A stretch of 64,000 nt of DNA, taken from the NCBI RefSeq assembly GCF_001487105.1, contig NZ_LN913001.1, positions 1,691,902 to 1,755,901 of the forward strand, written 5' to 3'. Origin of the DNA: Mediterraneibacter massiliensis. Its GTDB lineage: Bacteria; Bacillota; Clostridia; Lachnospirales; Lachnospiraceae. Every line of letters begins with the position of its first letter. Position 1 is the first letter of the stretch. A program made the position numbers and the translations under genes. The notes under the pieces are model-generated. The model saw only the letters and a list, made by a program, of their open reading frames with translations, was not told the origin of the DNA and made no database searches. Positions 50,563 to 60,165 of this stretch are shown piece by piece.

Positions 50563-52653
50563 TTATTTCTTCCTCGGAAGCTCCACCCGGTAGTTGACAT
50601 ATTTCCCGCCCGTATCAGCCAATACGATAGTTCCGTCGTAGGTCTTGCCCGTCTTTGGGGAATAGAGCTTTTTTACATTTACCTTGCCGGATTTTAAGAG
50701 TGTAGCGGCAATCTTCGGGGTAAAGGTTACTTTTCGTTCTTCAAAGAAACGGTCATTTTTCCACATGGTAAAGATACATTCCTTGTTGCTGCAATAGTAA
50801 TTCTTCTTTCCCTCATAGACAGGAGAACCGCAGCGGGGGCAGCTTCCCAACGCTTCCCGTTCCGGCTTGAACATCTGCGCTTTATTATCAGAAAGAAATG
50901 GATAGGTCTTTACCAGTTCCCGCGCCATATCCTCGATACCCTCTATAAATGCGGCGGGGTCTGCCTTGCCTTTTGCAATCTGCGTCAGATTGTTTTCCCA
51001 TTCTGCGGTAAGCTGCGGGCTTGTCAAGGTGTCCGGTAGGACGCACACAAGGTTGATACCGTCCTTTGTAGGAAGTAGCTGCTTGCCTTTTCGCTCCACA
51101 AAGCCGCCCTTTACCAGTTTTTCAATGACGGCGGCGCGGGTGGCGGGCGTTCCAAGCCCTTTGCGTTCTGCGTCCGGGTCGGTGTCCTCGCTTCCGGCGC
51201 GCTCCATAGCAGAGAGTAGCGACGCTTCGTTGTGAGGTTTCGGCGGTGTTGTGTCATGCTCCGTTACCGTTGCCGCCGGATTTTCAAAAGTCTGCCCCTC
51301 GGTAAATGGCGGCAGGGTCTTTTCTGTGTCGCTGTCTGCGTCGTCCGTTTCGGGCTTGTTCTTTAAGGCTGCCCTGTATTTTCGGTCAATCTCTTTCCAA
51401 CCCTCACAAAGAATGGTTTTGCCCCTTGCGGTAAAGGGCTGTCCGGCACATTCAAATGTAGCTTTAACTGCTTCAAAGGTATGTACTGCGGCGGTCGCCA
51501 TGAGCAGACGCGCCCCGGCAAGGGTAAGGATATTTTTTTCACTTTCCGGCAGCGTGGTAATATCAGTCTTTGCAAGCTCCATAGTGGGGATAATAGCGTG
51601 GTGGTCGGATACCTTTTTACTGTTCAGCACCTTTGCAAGCTCCGGCGTGAAGTCTTTTCCCGCCATAAAAGAAAACTTTCCACAAAGCAGCTTGATAATG
51701 CCCGCCGTTGTGTCGCCCATGTCGTCAGTCAGATAGCTGCTGTCGGTTCTCGGATAAGTAAGCAAACGCTTTTCATACAGGGCTTGTGCAAGGTCAAGGG
51801 TCTGTTTTGCGGTATAGCCGAAAATACGGTTTGCTTCCCTCTGTAAAGAAGTAAGGTCAAAGAGTTTCGGCGGGGCTGCGGTCTTTTTCTCTTTTACAAG
51901 GGAAGTGCAGACTGCTTTTGACACTTCACAAGTCGTTTTTAATGCGTCGGCTTCTGCCTTATCTGAAATTCGTTCACTTGCAGCTTCCGCGCCGGATAAG
52001 GCAAGGCGCACATGGTAGTATTTTTCTTTCTTGAACGTGGTAATCGCTGCGTCCCGGTCAACAAGCATTTTTAAGGTCGGGGTCTGTACGCGCCCCACGT
52101 TCAAGGTATGATTGTAAAGGACAGAAAAAAGACGGGTTGCGTTGATACCGATTAGCCAGTCAGCCTTTGCCCTGCATAATGCGGAAGCAAAGAGCGCGTC
52201 GTATTCCTCGCCGTTCTTCAGATGTGCAAATCCCTCTTTGATAGCAGCTTCTTCCATTGAGGAAATCCACAAGCGGCGCATGGGCTTCCTGCACCCGGCA
52301 ACTTCATAGACAAAGCGGAAAATGAGTTCTCCCTCGCGCCCTGCGTCGCAGGCATTTACCACTTCGGAAACGTCTGCCCGGTGCATAAGTTCCTTTAAGG
52401 TTTTGAATTGCTTTTCCTTGTCAGAAGCAACGGTGTATTTCCATTCCTGCGGCAAAATCGGTAAGCTGTCATAACTCCACTTTTTATACTGTTCCCCGTA
52501 GGCGGCAGCTTCGGAAAGCCCTACCAAATGTCCCACGCACCAAGAAACGATATAGCCGCTTCCTGTGAGAAATCCGTCTTTCTTTTCCTTTGCCCCAAGT
52601 ACGGCAGCGATTGTCTGCGCCACACTGGGCTTTTCTGCGATAACTAAAATCAA
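50563..52653 (-). CDS. Type IA DNA topoisomerase (TopB-like)
   Basis: A 696-residue ICE topoisomerase III-like enzyme. Toprim domain at the N-terminus (LVIAEKPSVAQTIAAVLG, DAGREGELIFR), active-site Tyr in LLTYPRTDSSYL (about residue 300), and a C-terminal zinc ribbon (CPRCGSPVYEG, YYCSNKEC). It resolves DNA during transfer or circular-form replication. Start codon is TTG with AGGAGG 8 nt upstream. It follows a small Cys-rich gene and is separated from the ArdC-like gene by oriT-like copy B. Confidence 0.95.
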   Translation of the reverse strand: MILVIAEKPSVAQTIAAVLGAKEKKDGFLTGSGYIVSWCVGHLVGLSEAAAYGEQYKKWSYDSLPILPQEWKYTVASDKEKQFKTLKELMHRADVSEVVNACDAGREGELIFRFVYEVAGCRKPMRRLWISSMEEAAIKEGFAHLKNGEEYDALFASALCRAKADWLIGINATRLFSVLYNHTLNVGRVQTPTLKMLVDRDAAITTFKKEKYYHVRLALSGAEAASERISDKAEADALKTTCEVSKAVCTSLVKEKKTAAPPKLFDLTSLQREANRIFGYTAKQTLDLAQALYEKRLLTYPRTDSSYLTDDMGDTTAGIIKLLCGKFSFMAGKDFTPELAKVLNSKKVSDHHAIIPTMELAKTDITTLPESEKNILTLAGARLLMATAAVHTFEAVKATFECAGQPFTARGKTILCEGWKEIDRKYRAALKNKPETDDADSDTEKTLPPFTEGQTFENPAATVTEHDTTPPKPHNEASLLSAMERAGSEDTDPDAERKGLGTPATRAAVIEKLVKGGFVERKGKQLLPTKDGINLVCVLPDTLTSPQLTAEWENNLTQIAKGKADPAAFIEGIEDMARELVKTYPFLSDNKAQMFKPEREALGSCPRCGSPVYEGKKNYYCSNKECIFTMWKNDRFFEERKVTFTPKIAATLLKSGKVNVKKLYSPKTGKTYDGTIVLADTGGKYVNYRVELPRKK

Positions 52654-52665
52654 TGATAATTCCTC

Positions 52666-52851
52666 CTATCGTTCGGTCTGTCGTTTGGTTTCCAGTTTTC
52701 TGATACAGTACCCCACACAAGGGGACTGCCCCTTGTAAGGGCAGCCCGCGCAGCGTGGGGAAGAAAGCTCCGGCGGGGCTTTTTCCCCTTTGCCATAGTC
52801 CGGTTTCTGTATCATCATCTTTTCAAAGGGATTGTCGGTAAACAGGGTCAT
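52666..52851 (-). CDS. Small Cys-rich ICE protein
   Basis: A 61-residue protein with C-A-G-C-P-Y and C-V-G-Y-C in the middle, a possible zinc-binding knuckle, and basic ends. Its ATG overlaps the stop of the DUF4366 gene (ATGA) and it ends 13 bp before the topoisomerase, so it fills the operon gap exactly. I recognise it only as a conserved hypothetical of this element type. Confidence 0.65.
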   Translation of the reverse strand: MTLFTDNPFEKMMIQKPDYGKGEKAPPELSSPRCAGCPYKGQSPCVGYCIRKLETKRQTER

Positions 52852-53576
52852 AAGTTTTCTCCCTCCGTTTCTTCATCTTCGGAAGTGTCCCCGGTGTCTG
52901 CTTCCGGCTCGTCCTCGTCGTAATCCTCAAAGTCAAAATCTTCAAGGTCGGTGTTCCCTTTCACGTTCTGCTTCGGTTTTATAAACTTAAAGTAGTAGAA
53001 CGCTGCGCCGCCACCAAGCAGCACAAAGAGGACTAAGGCAAGCACCGCGCCGGGATTGCCGTCTTTTTCTTTGGGTTCTTCCGGCTGCTCGGTGGGGGGT
53101 GGGGTAGGTTCCTTGCCTGTGCAGCCTGTCAGAGTGGTTGCACATACCGGGCAGGACGTATTTACCTTTCCGGCTTCGCATTTTTCCGTACAGTTGCAGA
53201 CTTCCGGCTTTTTCGTGGCTTCCCCGGTTTCGGTCAGTGCCATAAGGTCGGCTTCGTCCACTTGATTAAGGAAATGTACGGTCTGTTCCCCCTCGGCTGC
53301 CCGGTCAATGAGGATATAGAAATAGTTGCCACCTTTGGTGGTAACAGTGATAAGCTGCTTATTGCCGCCGTAATCATCAACCAGTGTTGCGTTTCCTTTT
53401 GGGGTAAGGGGCGGCGTTTCCTCGTTTTCCTCCACAATTACGTTGCTGTCGTTGGTCGCGTCCTCTGCGGGTGGTTCTGTGGCTGCGCCCTGTGCATAGG
53501 CAGGGACAGAAAAACCGCCCATAAGGATAAGGGCGGCACAAAGGGCAGTCATGGTCTGTTTCAGTTTATTCTTCAT
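52848..53576 (-). CDS. DUF4366 (CD1107 family) membrane protein
   Basis: A 242-residue protein with a signal peptide (LCAALILMGGFSVPAYA), an extracellular domain (YILIDRAAEGEQTVHFLNQV), a Cys-rich patch (CNCTEKCEAGKVNTSCPVC), a Pro-rich linker, one membrane helix (VLALVLFVLLGGGAAFYYF) and an acidic cytoplasmic tail. A likely cell-surface part of the mating channel. ATG 53576 has AGGAGG 9 nt upstream; the start lies within the end of the DUF4315 gene. Confidence 0.85.
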   Translation of the reverse strand: MKNKLKQTMTALCAALILMGGFSVPAYAQGAATEPPAEDATNDSNVIVEENEETPPLTPKGNATLVDDYGGNKQLITVTTKGGNYFYILIDRAAEGEQTVHFLNQVDEADLMALTETGEATKKPEVCNCTEKCEAGKVNTSCPVCATTLTGCTGKEPTPPPTEQPEEPKEKDGNPGAVLALVLFVLLGGGAAFYYFKFIKPKQNVKGNTDLEDFDFEDYDEDEPEADTGDTSEDEETEGENL

Positions 53577-53838
53577 CTGCATTGTCCTCCTGTTCTTCGT
53601 AGTCTGCCGCTTCATCAGAAGCAGGCGCGGCACTCATACCGGGAATACCGCCGCCGGACAGCATAGTGTTCAGTTCCTGTGGGGTCAAACGCATAGCGCG
53701 TACAAGCTGCACAATTTCAAGATTTTCTGCTTCGATTTTCTGTGCTTCCAGTCCTTTCAACTTGTTCTGATACTCTGTGATTTTCTCGCGGGTCTTTGCG
53801 ATTTCCTTATTGATACGGTCGATTTTGTTGTTTGCCAT
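53566..53838 (-). CDS. DUF4315 family protein
   Basis: A 90-residue coiled-coil protein (residues 1-50: KIDRINKEIAKTREKITEYQ, with heptads), then LTPQELNTMLSGGG and an acidic tail. Always lies between the CHAP hydrolase and DUF4366 genes in these elements. Function unknown. Confidence 0.85.
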   Translation of the reverse strand: MANNKIDRINKEIAKTREKITEYQNKLKGLEAQKIEAENLEIVQLVRAMRLTPQELNTMLSGGGIPGMSAAPASDEAADYEEQEDNADEE

Positions 53839-53868
53839 AAAAAAATTCTCCTTTCTTTTCGGGGCTGC

Positions 53869-55812
53869 TTACCAGTTCATCAGCCCATAGCCTTTGATAC
53901 ATTGATAGTTGAGGTCATAGCTTTTAATCTTGCAGGCGTCGCCGGAATTGCCCTCAACGGTATAGACGCGGCTTCCGTCCCTGCCAAGCACAAGCCCCAC
54001 ATGGTCGGCAACGCCGTCTAAATCCCAATCGAAAAAGATAGCGTCGCCCGGTGCGATATTCTCATAGCCGCGTGCGCCCCATTGTCCCCTTGACTGAAAC
54101 CAAGGGACACCCTGCCATTCGCAGCCCGCAAAGCGCGGTTCGCTTTTTCCGGCTTGATTGTAGCACCATGACACAAAGCAGGCGCACCATTCCACGCGGC
54201 TGTTAAAGCCATACCAACTCCAATAGGGATAGCCGCCCACGTTTCCGACCTGCTGTTTTGCAAGCTCCATAAGCTCCGGGTTTCCGGGACGTGTGCCGTT
54301 TACAAACTCCACGCCGCTTAAATCCTCGGACGGGCTTCCGTCGGGAGAGCCGCCGCCAAAAATCAACGGTTTGTTGCCCTGTGTCTGTAAGTACACCTTG
54401 AACATTTCAAATTGCTGTGGGTTCAGCAGTTCTTCCGCAAGGGAAGCAATCGGCTTGTTTGTCAGCTTCACATTTAAGATACGGTATTCGTATTCTTCCT
54501 CGTTGCCCTCCTCGTCGGTGGTGGTGCGTATCTCGATTTCTTCCGTCAGCGTCAAGGTGTACTGTAAGCCGAACAGCCGCTTTAGCTCTGCCTGTGCGCT
54601 CTGCGGGGTGTAACTCTGCAAAAGGGCAGTCAAGTACGACGCTAATTCGTGGGGGTTATGCCCGATAGTGTCAAGGTCATAGCGGTATTCATCATAGCCG
54701 GGGTGGGTGCTTTCGATATTGTCAATTTCCTGTTGCAGCTCATTTTCCATTGCGGCATAGCTCTGTTCCGTTGCCACAAGGTCGCTGTCCTCGGACGTGT
54801 AGGAAGTCCCTAACACGCTGTTCATGCTGCCGGAAAACATTGCCCCGCAAGAGGAAAGCCCTACGGATACCATGATGAACAGAAGCAGCGCGGCGATAGC
54901 GATTATCACGCCCGCCGGGTGTCGTCCTGCAAAGGCAGCCGCTTTCTTTGCTGCTGTTTGGGACGCTCCGGCGGCTGCTTTGGCGGTGGCTGCGCTGCCT
55001 TTCTTTACGGTCTTTGCATACTGGCGTTTGATTTTCTGTTTCTGCATGAACCGGGAAAAGGGATTGCTTGTAAGCTGCGGGTTTTCCTGCAAGGCTTTGT
55101 GATACTGGAAATTGACGTTTGCCTTAAACGCTGCCTGTTCTGCCTTTGCCGCTTCCCGGTAGGGTTTCAGCTTATGGCTGCGGTAGCCCTGTTTTAATTT
55201 TCTTGTCCCGTACCTTGCGCCGCGCTCGGCAAGTTCCTCCGATTTGTGCGCACCCTCCACGCCGGAATTGTCTTTCTCGACGCTGTGGATTTTGTTGTGA
55301 ACAAAAATCCCCGCTTCCTGCGCGGGGCGGGATAACGGGTTCCTGTGAGCTTTGCCGCCGGGTATCGGCTTTTCCTGTTCCTCAAAGTAAAGCCGGGTCT
55401 TTGCCTTTCCGCTAGTTTCCTCAAAGGTGCGCTCTTTTACAAGTTTCTTCTGCTTCTGGATAGCTGCCTTTGCCGCGTCCAGTTTGTCGGCTGCTTTTTC
55501 CGATTTTTTAATGTAGGGTTGCAGTTTTGGCGTTTCCCGTTCCTCGTCGGTAAACTGCAAGCGGGAAGTGGAAGTACGCAAAACTGCCGCTTCCTGCGCT
55601 TTCTTGACTGCCTTTTTACTTGCCTTTCGGGTATGGGCTGCGTCAAGGTGTTCCATGACGCGCTCTGCGGTAGCGGTGTCCGGCTGTGAAAAGTCGCTGT
55701 CTGCTTCCCGGCTGCTGATACGCTCGGCAGTCTGCTGTGTTTCGTTGATTTCCACCGCACCGTCGCGGGTCATTTTCTGTGTGATTTTATCGCGTGGTTT
55801 TAACTGTTTCAT
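53869..55812 (-). CDS. CD1108 family transfer protein with CHAP peptidoglycan hydrolase domain
   Basis: A 647-residue protein. N-terminal ~280 residues are cytoplasmic, basic and coiled; a membrane helix follows (GVIIAIAALLLFIMVSVGLS, about 305-324); the extracellular part ends in a CHAP amidase/peptidase domain (about 525-647) with the catalytic Cys in VEWCACFVSWCY, His in VADHVGLVLG and Asn in VEGNSGD. It opens the cell wall for the conjugation channel (VirB1-like). It overlaps VirB4 by 4 bp. Confidence 0.9.
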   Translation of the reverse strand: MKQLKPRDKITQKMTRDGAVEINETQQTAERISSREADSDFSQPDTATAERVMEHLDAAHTRKASKKAVKKAQEAAVLRTSTSRLQFTDEERETPKLQPYIKKSEKAADKLDAAKAAIQKQKKLVKERTFEETSGKAKTRLYFEEQEKPIPGGKAHRNPLSRPAQEAGIFVHNKIHSVEKDNSGVEGAHKSEELAERGARYGTRKLKQGYRSHKLKPYREAAKAEQAAFKANVNFQYHKALQENPQLTSNPFSRFMQKQKIKRQYAKTVKKGSAATAKAAAGASQTAAKKAAAFAGRHPAGVIIAIAALLLFIMVSVGLSSCGAMFSGSMNSVLGTSYTSEDSDLVATEQSYAAMENELQQEIDNIESTHPGYDEYRYDLDTIGHNPHELASYLTALLQSYTPQSAQAELKRLFGLQYTLTLTEEIEIRTTTDEEGNEEEYEYRILNVKLTNKPIASLAEELLNPQQFEMFKVYLQTQGNKPLIFGGGSPDGSPSEDLSGVEFVNGTRPGNPELMELAKQQVGNVGGYPYWSWYGFNSRVEWCACFVSWCYNQAGKSEPRFAGCEWQGVPWFQSRGQWGARGYENIAPGDAIFFDWDLDGVADHVGLVLGRDGSRVYTVEGNSGDACKIKSYDLNYQCIKGYGLMNW

Positions 55813-58238
55813 AGGCTGCTCACTTCCTCCGGCTTCGTCGTCATAATGCGGTAAAGCTCGGTATCTTTCGGGAAATGGTCTACAAAGGGCAGCACTACAT
55901 TTCCATAAAAGATAAGTCCCTCGCCTGCTTCGGTATGGGTTACATACTTCATCTGCTGTGGGCTGATATTGAGCTGCTTTGCAAGGATAGCCCGGTCGCC
56001 CTGCGCCTGATTGAGCATGAGGACAAAATCAGAGTTTTCAAAAATATTTTCTACCTCGCGGCTTGCCAAAAGGTCTTTGATATTCTGTGTAATGGCTGTC
56101 GGTATGCCGCCCCATTTACGGAAACGCTTCCAAATCTCCACACTGTAAGCGGCGGTCTGTTCCTCTTTTAAGAGCAGATGAAATTCGTCCATATAGTAGC
56201 GGGTGGACTTTTTCTCTGCCCGGTTAATGGTAACGCGGTTCCATATCTGGTCTTGCACAATGAGCATACCTAACTTTTTGAGCTGCTTCCCAAGCTGCTT
56301 TATATCAAAGCAGACAAGGCGGTTAGAAAGCTCCACGTTGGTTCTGTGGTTGAACACGTTAAGGCTGCCGGAAACATACAGCTCCAATGCCGCCGCAATG
56401 CGGGCAGCTTCCGGCTCCGGCTGCTTTAACAGCTCGTCATAAAGGTCGCCCAAGACAGGCATTTTCTCCGGTACAGGGTCAGCAAGGTAGTCCCGGTACA
56501 CATTCCTTACGGCGCGGTCAATGACGGTCTTATCAACGGGCTGCAAGCCCTCCTTGCCGCCAATGACAAGCTCGCAGAGGGAAAGGATAAAATCACTTTT
56601 CAGTGCAAGGGGGCTGTCGTCCTCGCTGTAATTAAGGTTCATATCCATAGGGTTTACATACTGGGGCGTACCGTCCATGCCTTTCCCGGTTGGGGATAAG
56701 CGTATCACTTGCCCGCCAAGCCGCTTGACAAGGGCAAAATACTCGGCTTCCGGGTCGCAGATAAAAATATCGTCGTCGGTAATAAGAAAGGCGTTTGTGA
56801 TTTCCCGCTTTGCCGCAAAGGATTTTCCGCTGCCCGGTGTTCCCAAGATAAGCCCATTCGGGTTTTTAAGCTGCTTGCGGTCGCAGAGTATCATGTTGTT
56901 GCTTAAAGCGTTCAGCCCATAATACAGGGCAGCCCCGGTCTGAAATAGCTCCTGCGTGATGAATGGGATAAAAATAGCGGTGCTTGATGTGGTAAGCCCC
57001 CGTTGTATCGGGATAAGGTTCTCCCCCAAAGGGACAGAGGACATCAGCCCCGCTTCCTGCTGATAGTCAAGACGGGTCAAGGCGCAGTTGTATTTCTGTG
57101 CAATGCCCGCCGCCGCGAAAATGTCATTTTCCAGTTTCCGCTTCGTATCTGCCATGTTTACCACAAGGAACGTGAGAAGAAACATTCGCTCGTTGCGGCT
57201 CTGTAAATCCTGCAACAGGTTCTTTGCTTCATTTCCAAAGGTGGCAAGGTCGGACGGGAGTATGTCAATATCGTAACCGCTTCTAACCGCTTTTTTCTGT
57301 TCCTCAATCTTCATCTTGTCAAGGTCAGTGATTTTGCGCTTAATGGTCTTGATTGCTTCCGACTGGTCGATACTTTTAATGTGGAGATTGACAATAACGC
57401 CTGTTTCCAAGTCCAACATATCCGCTAAGATACGGTCGTTTAACTCCGGGGCAAGGATTTCAAGGAACGATACCGCCCCTGTCTTTTTCCCCATAGCAAA
57501 GTAGCGTCCCTCCCCGAACTTGAAAGAGGACGGGGCGATAAAGTCCTTTGTGGTAAGCCCTGTCGGGGTCAGCCAGTCATAAGAGAATGAGAACGGCTCG
57601 CCTGCCGGGTGGAATACCCCATGCAGCACTTTCAGACGTTCATAGCCGGATAAGGGGTGCGCCGATACGCCAAGCACCTTGAAGTTATTGAGTACGTCGG
57701 TTTCGATACGGGAAAGACGCGCCCTTGCCGCCGCCGGATTGTCCGCTTCAATGGAAAATGTGATGTACTTGTGCTTTACAAGCCCGTTGTTCCCTTTGGC
57801 AAGCTGCGCTTTCAGCATATCGGAATACTCGGTGCGGATAGAGTTAAAATCGTCATTTTGCGGCGGGATATGGATTGCCCGCGCTGCCTGTTCCTGCTGT
57901 GAGCCTTGATTGATGAAAGAAAGCTGCACGTTCACGCTTGCGTCAAAGTAGTTGAGAAAATCGCACCAGTTTTCAAAAATGGCGGTCTTATCATCTGCCT
58001 GTGCAAGCTGATAGTTGATGTCCTCAAATGCAATGCTCTTTGAATACTTCCGCTGTGCCACTTTGCAGATACCGTCCGGGTACATGGCAAGGTAGGGAAT
58101 GGTCTGCTGTGCGGTGTGGGCTTTGCCGTCCCCCTTTGCCTGCCGGATAACCGCCGCTATCTGTTTCTTTTCCGCGCGGGTCAGCTTACGCCTGTTTCCT
58201 GCGGCTTCCCGCGTCTTTTTTGTCTGTCCTTTTGACAA
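55809..58238 (-). CDS. VirB4-like conjugation ATPase (CD1110 family)
   Basis: An 809-residue AAA+ motor of the type IV secretion system. Walker A G-T-P-G-S-G-K-S lies near residue 466 and Walker B YYMDEFHLLL near 690. The N-terminal ~300 residues interact with the inner-membrane channel (PrgI/TrbL). Start TTG with AGGAGG 9 nt upstream; the start overlaps prgI by 53 bp. Confidence 0.94.
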   Translation of the reverse strand: MSKGQTKKTREAAGNRRKLTRAEKKQIAAVIRQAKGDGKAHTAQQTIPYLAMYPDGICKVAQRKYSKSIAFEDINYQLAQADDKTAIFENWCDFLNYFDASVNVQLSFINQGSQQEQAARAIHIPPQNDDFNSIRTEYSDMLKAQLAKGNNGLVKHKYITFSIEADNPAAARARLSRIETDVLNNFKVLGVSAHPLSGYERLKVLHGVFHPAGEPFSFSYDWLTPTGLTTKDFIAPSSFKFGEGRYFAMGKKTGAVSFLEILAPELNDRILADMLDLETGVIVNLHIKSIDQSEAIKTIKRKITDLDKMKIEEQKKAVRSGYDIDILPSDLATFGNEAKNLLQDLQSRNERMFLLTFLVVNMADTKRKLENDIFAAAGIAQKYNCALTRLDYQQEAGLMSSVPLGENLIPIQRGLTTSSTAIFIPFITQELFQTGAALYYGLNALSNNMILCDRKQLKNPNGLILGTPGSGKSFAAKREITNAFLITDDDIFICDPEAEYFALVKRLGGQVIRLSPTGKGMDGTPQYVNPMDMNLNYSEDDSPLALKSDFILSLCELVIGGKEGLQPVDKTVIDRAVRNVYRDYLADPVPEKMPVLGDLYDELLKQPEPEAARIAAALELYVSGSLNVFNHRTNVELSNRLVCFDIKQLGKQLKKLGMLIVQDQIWNRVTINRAEKKSTRYYMDEFHLLLKEEQTAAYSVEIWKRFRKWGGIPTAITQNIKDLLASREVENIFENSDFVLMLNQAQGDRAILAKQLNISPQQMKYVTHTEAGEGLIFYGNVVLPFVDHFPKDTELYRIMTTKPEEVSSL

Positions 58239-58590
58239 TCGCTGATACCTCCTTTTCTAATGCCCGCTGTTTCTCCAAGAGTGCATATAGGTTTTCCGTC
58301 TGATACGGTCGCACTTTGGGGCGGGTCAATTTTGTCTGAATGATGTTCTTTACAACCACTTCAAGGGGCTGCCCATGCTTTTCATACATAGCAACCAAGA
58401 AGCAGGGAAGCATGACGACAATCATTGCCATTGCCGCAAGGCTCGTCCCTGCGCTGTCTTTGAGCAAAAAGAAAAGTGGCAGTCCCATAAGAAGTGCCAC
58501 TGAAAAGCAAAGGATTTGCCGCTTTGTCAGATTGAAAGCGACTTTTGTTTTGACTTTGGATAAGTCTTTGGGTACAGGTACATACGCCAA
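58186..58590 (-). CDS. PrgI family mobile element protein
   Basis: A 134-residue VirB3/PrgI-like membrane protein with two helices (about residues 25-72: FSVALLMGLPLFFLL and AMIVVMLPCFLVAMY) and a cytoplasmic basic tail. TTG start, 7 nt after AAAGGAGG. Forms the channel base with VirB4. Confidence 0.9.
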   Translation of the reverse strand: MAYVPVPKDLSKVKTKVAFNLTKRQILCFSVALLMGLPLFFLLKDSAGTSLAAMAMIVVMLPCFLVAMYEKHGQPLEVVVKNIIQTKLTRPKVRPYQTENLYALLEKQRALEKEVSAIVKRTDKKDAGSRRKQA

Positions 58591-58611
58591 GAAAAAACCT
58601 CCTTTCTGCCC

Positions 58612-59481
58612 TTAGTGGGCGTTGAATATAGATTTTGCCAGTGCGCCGGATTTGAACAGGGAGAAACAGAGGATAACGGTATAGGCTGCAAGGGAAAAAA
58701 TCGCGCTGTGCAGATTGTCCGCTAAGACCATTTCGCCTACTAAAACTGCATAAATGCCGACGCATATCATAATGAGGAAGCCTTGAAAACCAAGTGCAAA
58801 CAGCCCCTTTAGGTAGTTGTTCCCAATCTGTCCCCATTCCCGGTTTGTCATGGTGGCAAAAGGGATAGGGGAAACGGAACAGTAGGCGTATATCTCAATC
58901 ATTCTTCCGTAGAGGATAACGGTTATCAGTACGGACATGATTTTCATACAAAGGCTTACAAGGCTCGTTTCCATAACAAGTAACAGTAGTTCGGGGATTT
59001 CCATATCTTTTAGTCCCTCCTGCATGGCGGCAAGGGCTTCGGTTACGTCGATATTCGTATCGCCGCCGATTACCCCCGCCGCGCCGGACACAATATGCTG
59101 CGCCATATCAAAAACCGCCATAGTAATATCAAAGGTGTGTGTTACCAAGAAAACGGCAACAAAGGCTTTGAAAAACCACTTAAAGAACATAAATGTTTCT
59201 ATGTCGTGCATATTGTTTTTTTCCGTTACCATGCTGATAAGCTCATAACAGAGGACATAGGTAATGACAAGCCCCGCAATGGGTACAATCACATTTTCCG
59301 ACAGATTTTGTATCATGCTGAAAATGTTTGCGTTCCACCCCTGCGGGGTCTTGCCTACCTCCGCTGCAATGGTGCCTACTTTTTCGTTTACGTCCCCGAA
59401 CATCGTTGACAGATTACCGTTTATCGCGCCGATAAGGATTTCCTTTATCCATTCGTTAATCGCGTCAAGTATGCTCTCCAT
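58612..59481 (-). CDS. TrbL/VirB6-like conjugal transfer protein (CD1112 family)
   Basis: A 289-residue polytopic membrane protein (about six helices) with a family N-terminus (AINEWIKEILIGAINGNL), GWNANIFSMIQ and GAAGVIGGD. It is the channel-forming subunit of the mating pore. Lies between Maff2 and PrgI. Confidence 0.9.
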   Translation of the reverse strand: MESILDAINEWIKEILIGAINGNLSTMFGDVNEKVGTIAAEVGKTPQGWNANIFSMIQNLSENVIVPIAGLVITYVLCYELISMVTEKNNMHDIETFMFFKWFFKAFVAVFLVTHTFDITMAVFDMAQHIVSGAAGVIGGDTNIDVTEALAAMQEGLKDMEIPELLLLVMETSLVSLCMKIMSVLITVILYGRMIEIYAYCSVSPIPFATMTNREWGQIGNNYLKGLFALGFQGFLIMICVGIYAVLVGEMVLADNLHSAIFSLAAYTVILCFSLFKSGALAKSIFNAH

Positions 59482-59499
59482 AGGCTACCCTCCGTAAAC

Positions 59500-59715
59500 T
59501 TATCCGAACAGACCGGAAAGAAGCGGTACAAGGATAGTGCCGATAAGGGCAACGCCGCCGCCCGCCATAAGCTGCTTAATGCCCTGTGATTTTGCACCCG
59601 GATTGTCGTTTCCATATCCCTCCAAGAGATTGATAACGCCCCAAATGCCTAAGCCTGCGCCCAGTGCGATAACAAGGGTCTGTAATACGTCGATGGCAGA
59701 GTTAAAAAATTCCAT
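59500..59715 (-). CDS. Maff2 family small membrane protein (VirB2/pilin-like)
   Basis: A 71-residue protein with two membrane helices (TLVIALGAGLGIWGVINLL; LMAGGGVALIGTILVPLL) and a short loop containing GNDNPGAKSQGIKQL. Size and topology resemble VirB2 pilins. It is preceded by a chain of RNA hairpins. Confidence 0.9.
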   Translation of the reverse strand: MEFFNSAIDVLQTLVIALGAGLGIWGVINLLEGYGNDNPGAKSQGIKQLMAGGGVALIGTILVPLLSGLFG

Positions 59716-59728
59716 AAAGCTCCTTTCT

Positions 59729-59820
59729 GCCGCAAATGCGGCTTGCCCTATAAAAGGGCATAAAAAACGGCGGTCAGTTTTGTAACTGCCGCAGTCATAA
59801 GCCCGCCGGATTGTGGCGGG
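59729..59820 (-). repeat. Chain of four hairpins upstream of maff2
   Basis: In order along the plus strand: GCCGCA-AA-TGCGGC, TGCCC-TATAAAA-GGGCA, a 9-10-bp stem around TTGT (59770-59792) with a TTTTTT tail on the minus strand, and CCCGCC-GGATTGT-GGCGGG. The third can terminate minus-strand transcription. Role in attenuation or mRNA processing is inferred. The remainder up to 59978 shows no gene. Confidence 0.55.
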
Positions 59821-59978
59821 TTCCCCGCGCTGCCTATGTGTCTGCCGCGCGGCGGTATTCAGTTTTGAGTGTGGGCGTTATGGATTTTCCAGTAGGGGCG
59901 CGTATTCTGTAAGTTGTCTGTTTCTTTGTTACTGCGTCAATTCCTCCTTTCTTTTCAGCCGGGAACACACATTTTTCG

Positions 59979-60146
59979 TCATTCCAAAAGATAGCTCCTG
60001 CGCTGCATATACTCGGTAACGTAAAGGGTCTGTTCCCCTCCGCGTTCCTGCAAATACTCCCGCAGAGCGTTTTCTGCATTTTCTATCATCTTTGTAAAAT
60101 AATGTTCACGACGTATATCATCAGTTTTTGTTTTCTGTCTGCTCAT
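59979..60146 (-). CDS. Small conserved ICE protein (55 residues)
   Basis: Starts MSRQKTKTDDIRREHYFTKM, with GGGAGG 7 nt upstream, and ends YMQRRSYLLE. Charged, helical, no membrane segment. Lies between the 60166 small gene and maff2. Function unknown. Confidence 0.6.
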   Translation of the reverse strand: MSRQKTKTDDIRREHYFTKMIENAENALREYLQERGGEQTLYVTEYMQRRSYLLE

Positions 60147-60165
60147 AGTGTAACCTCCCGTAAAA

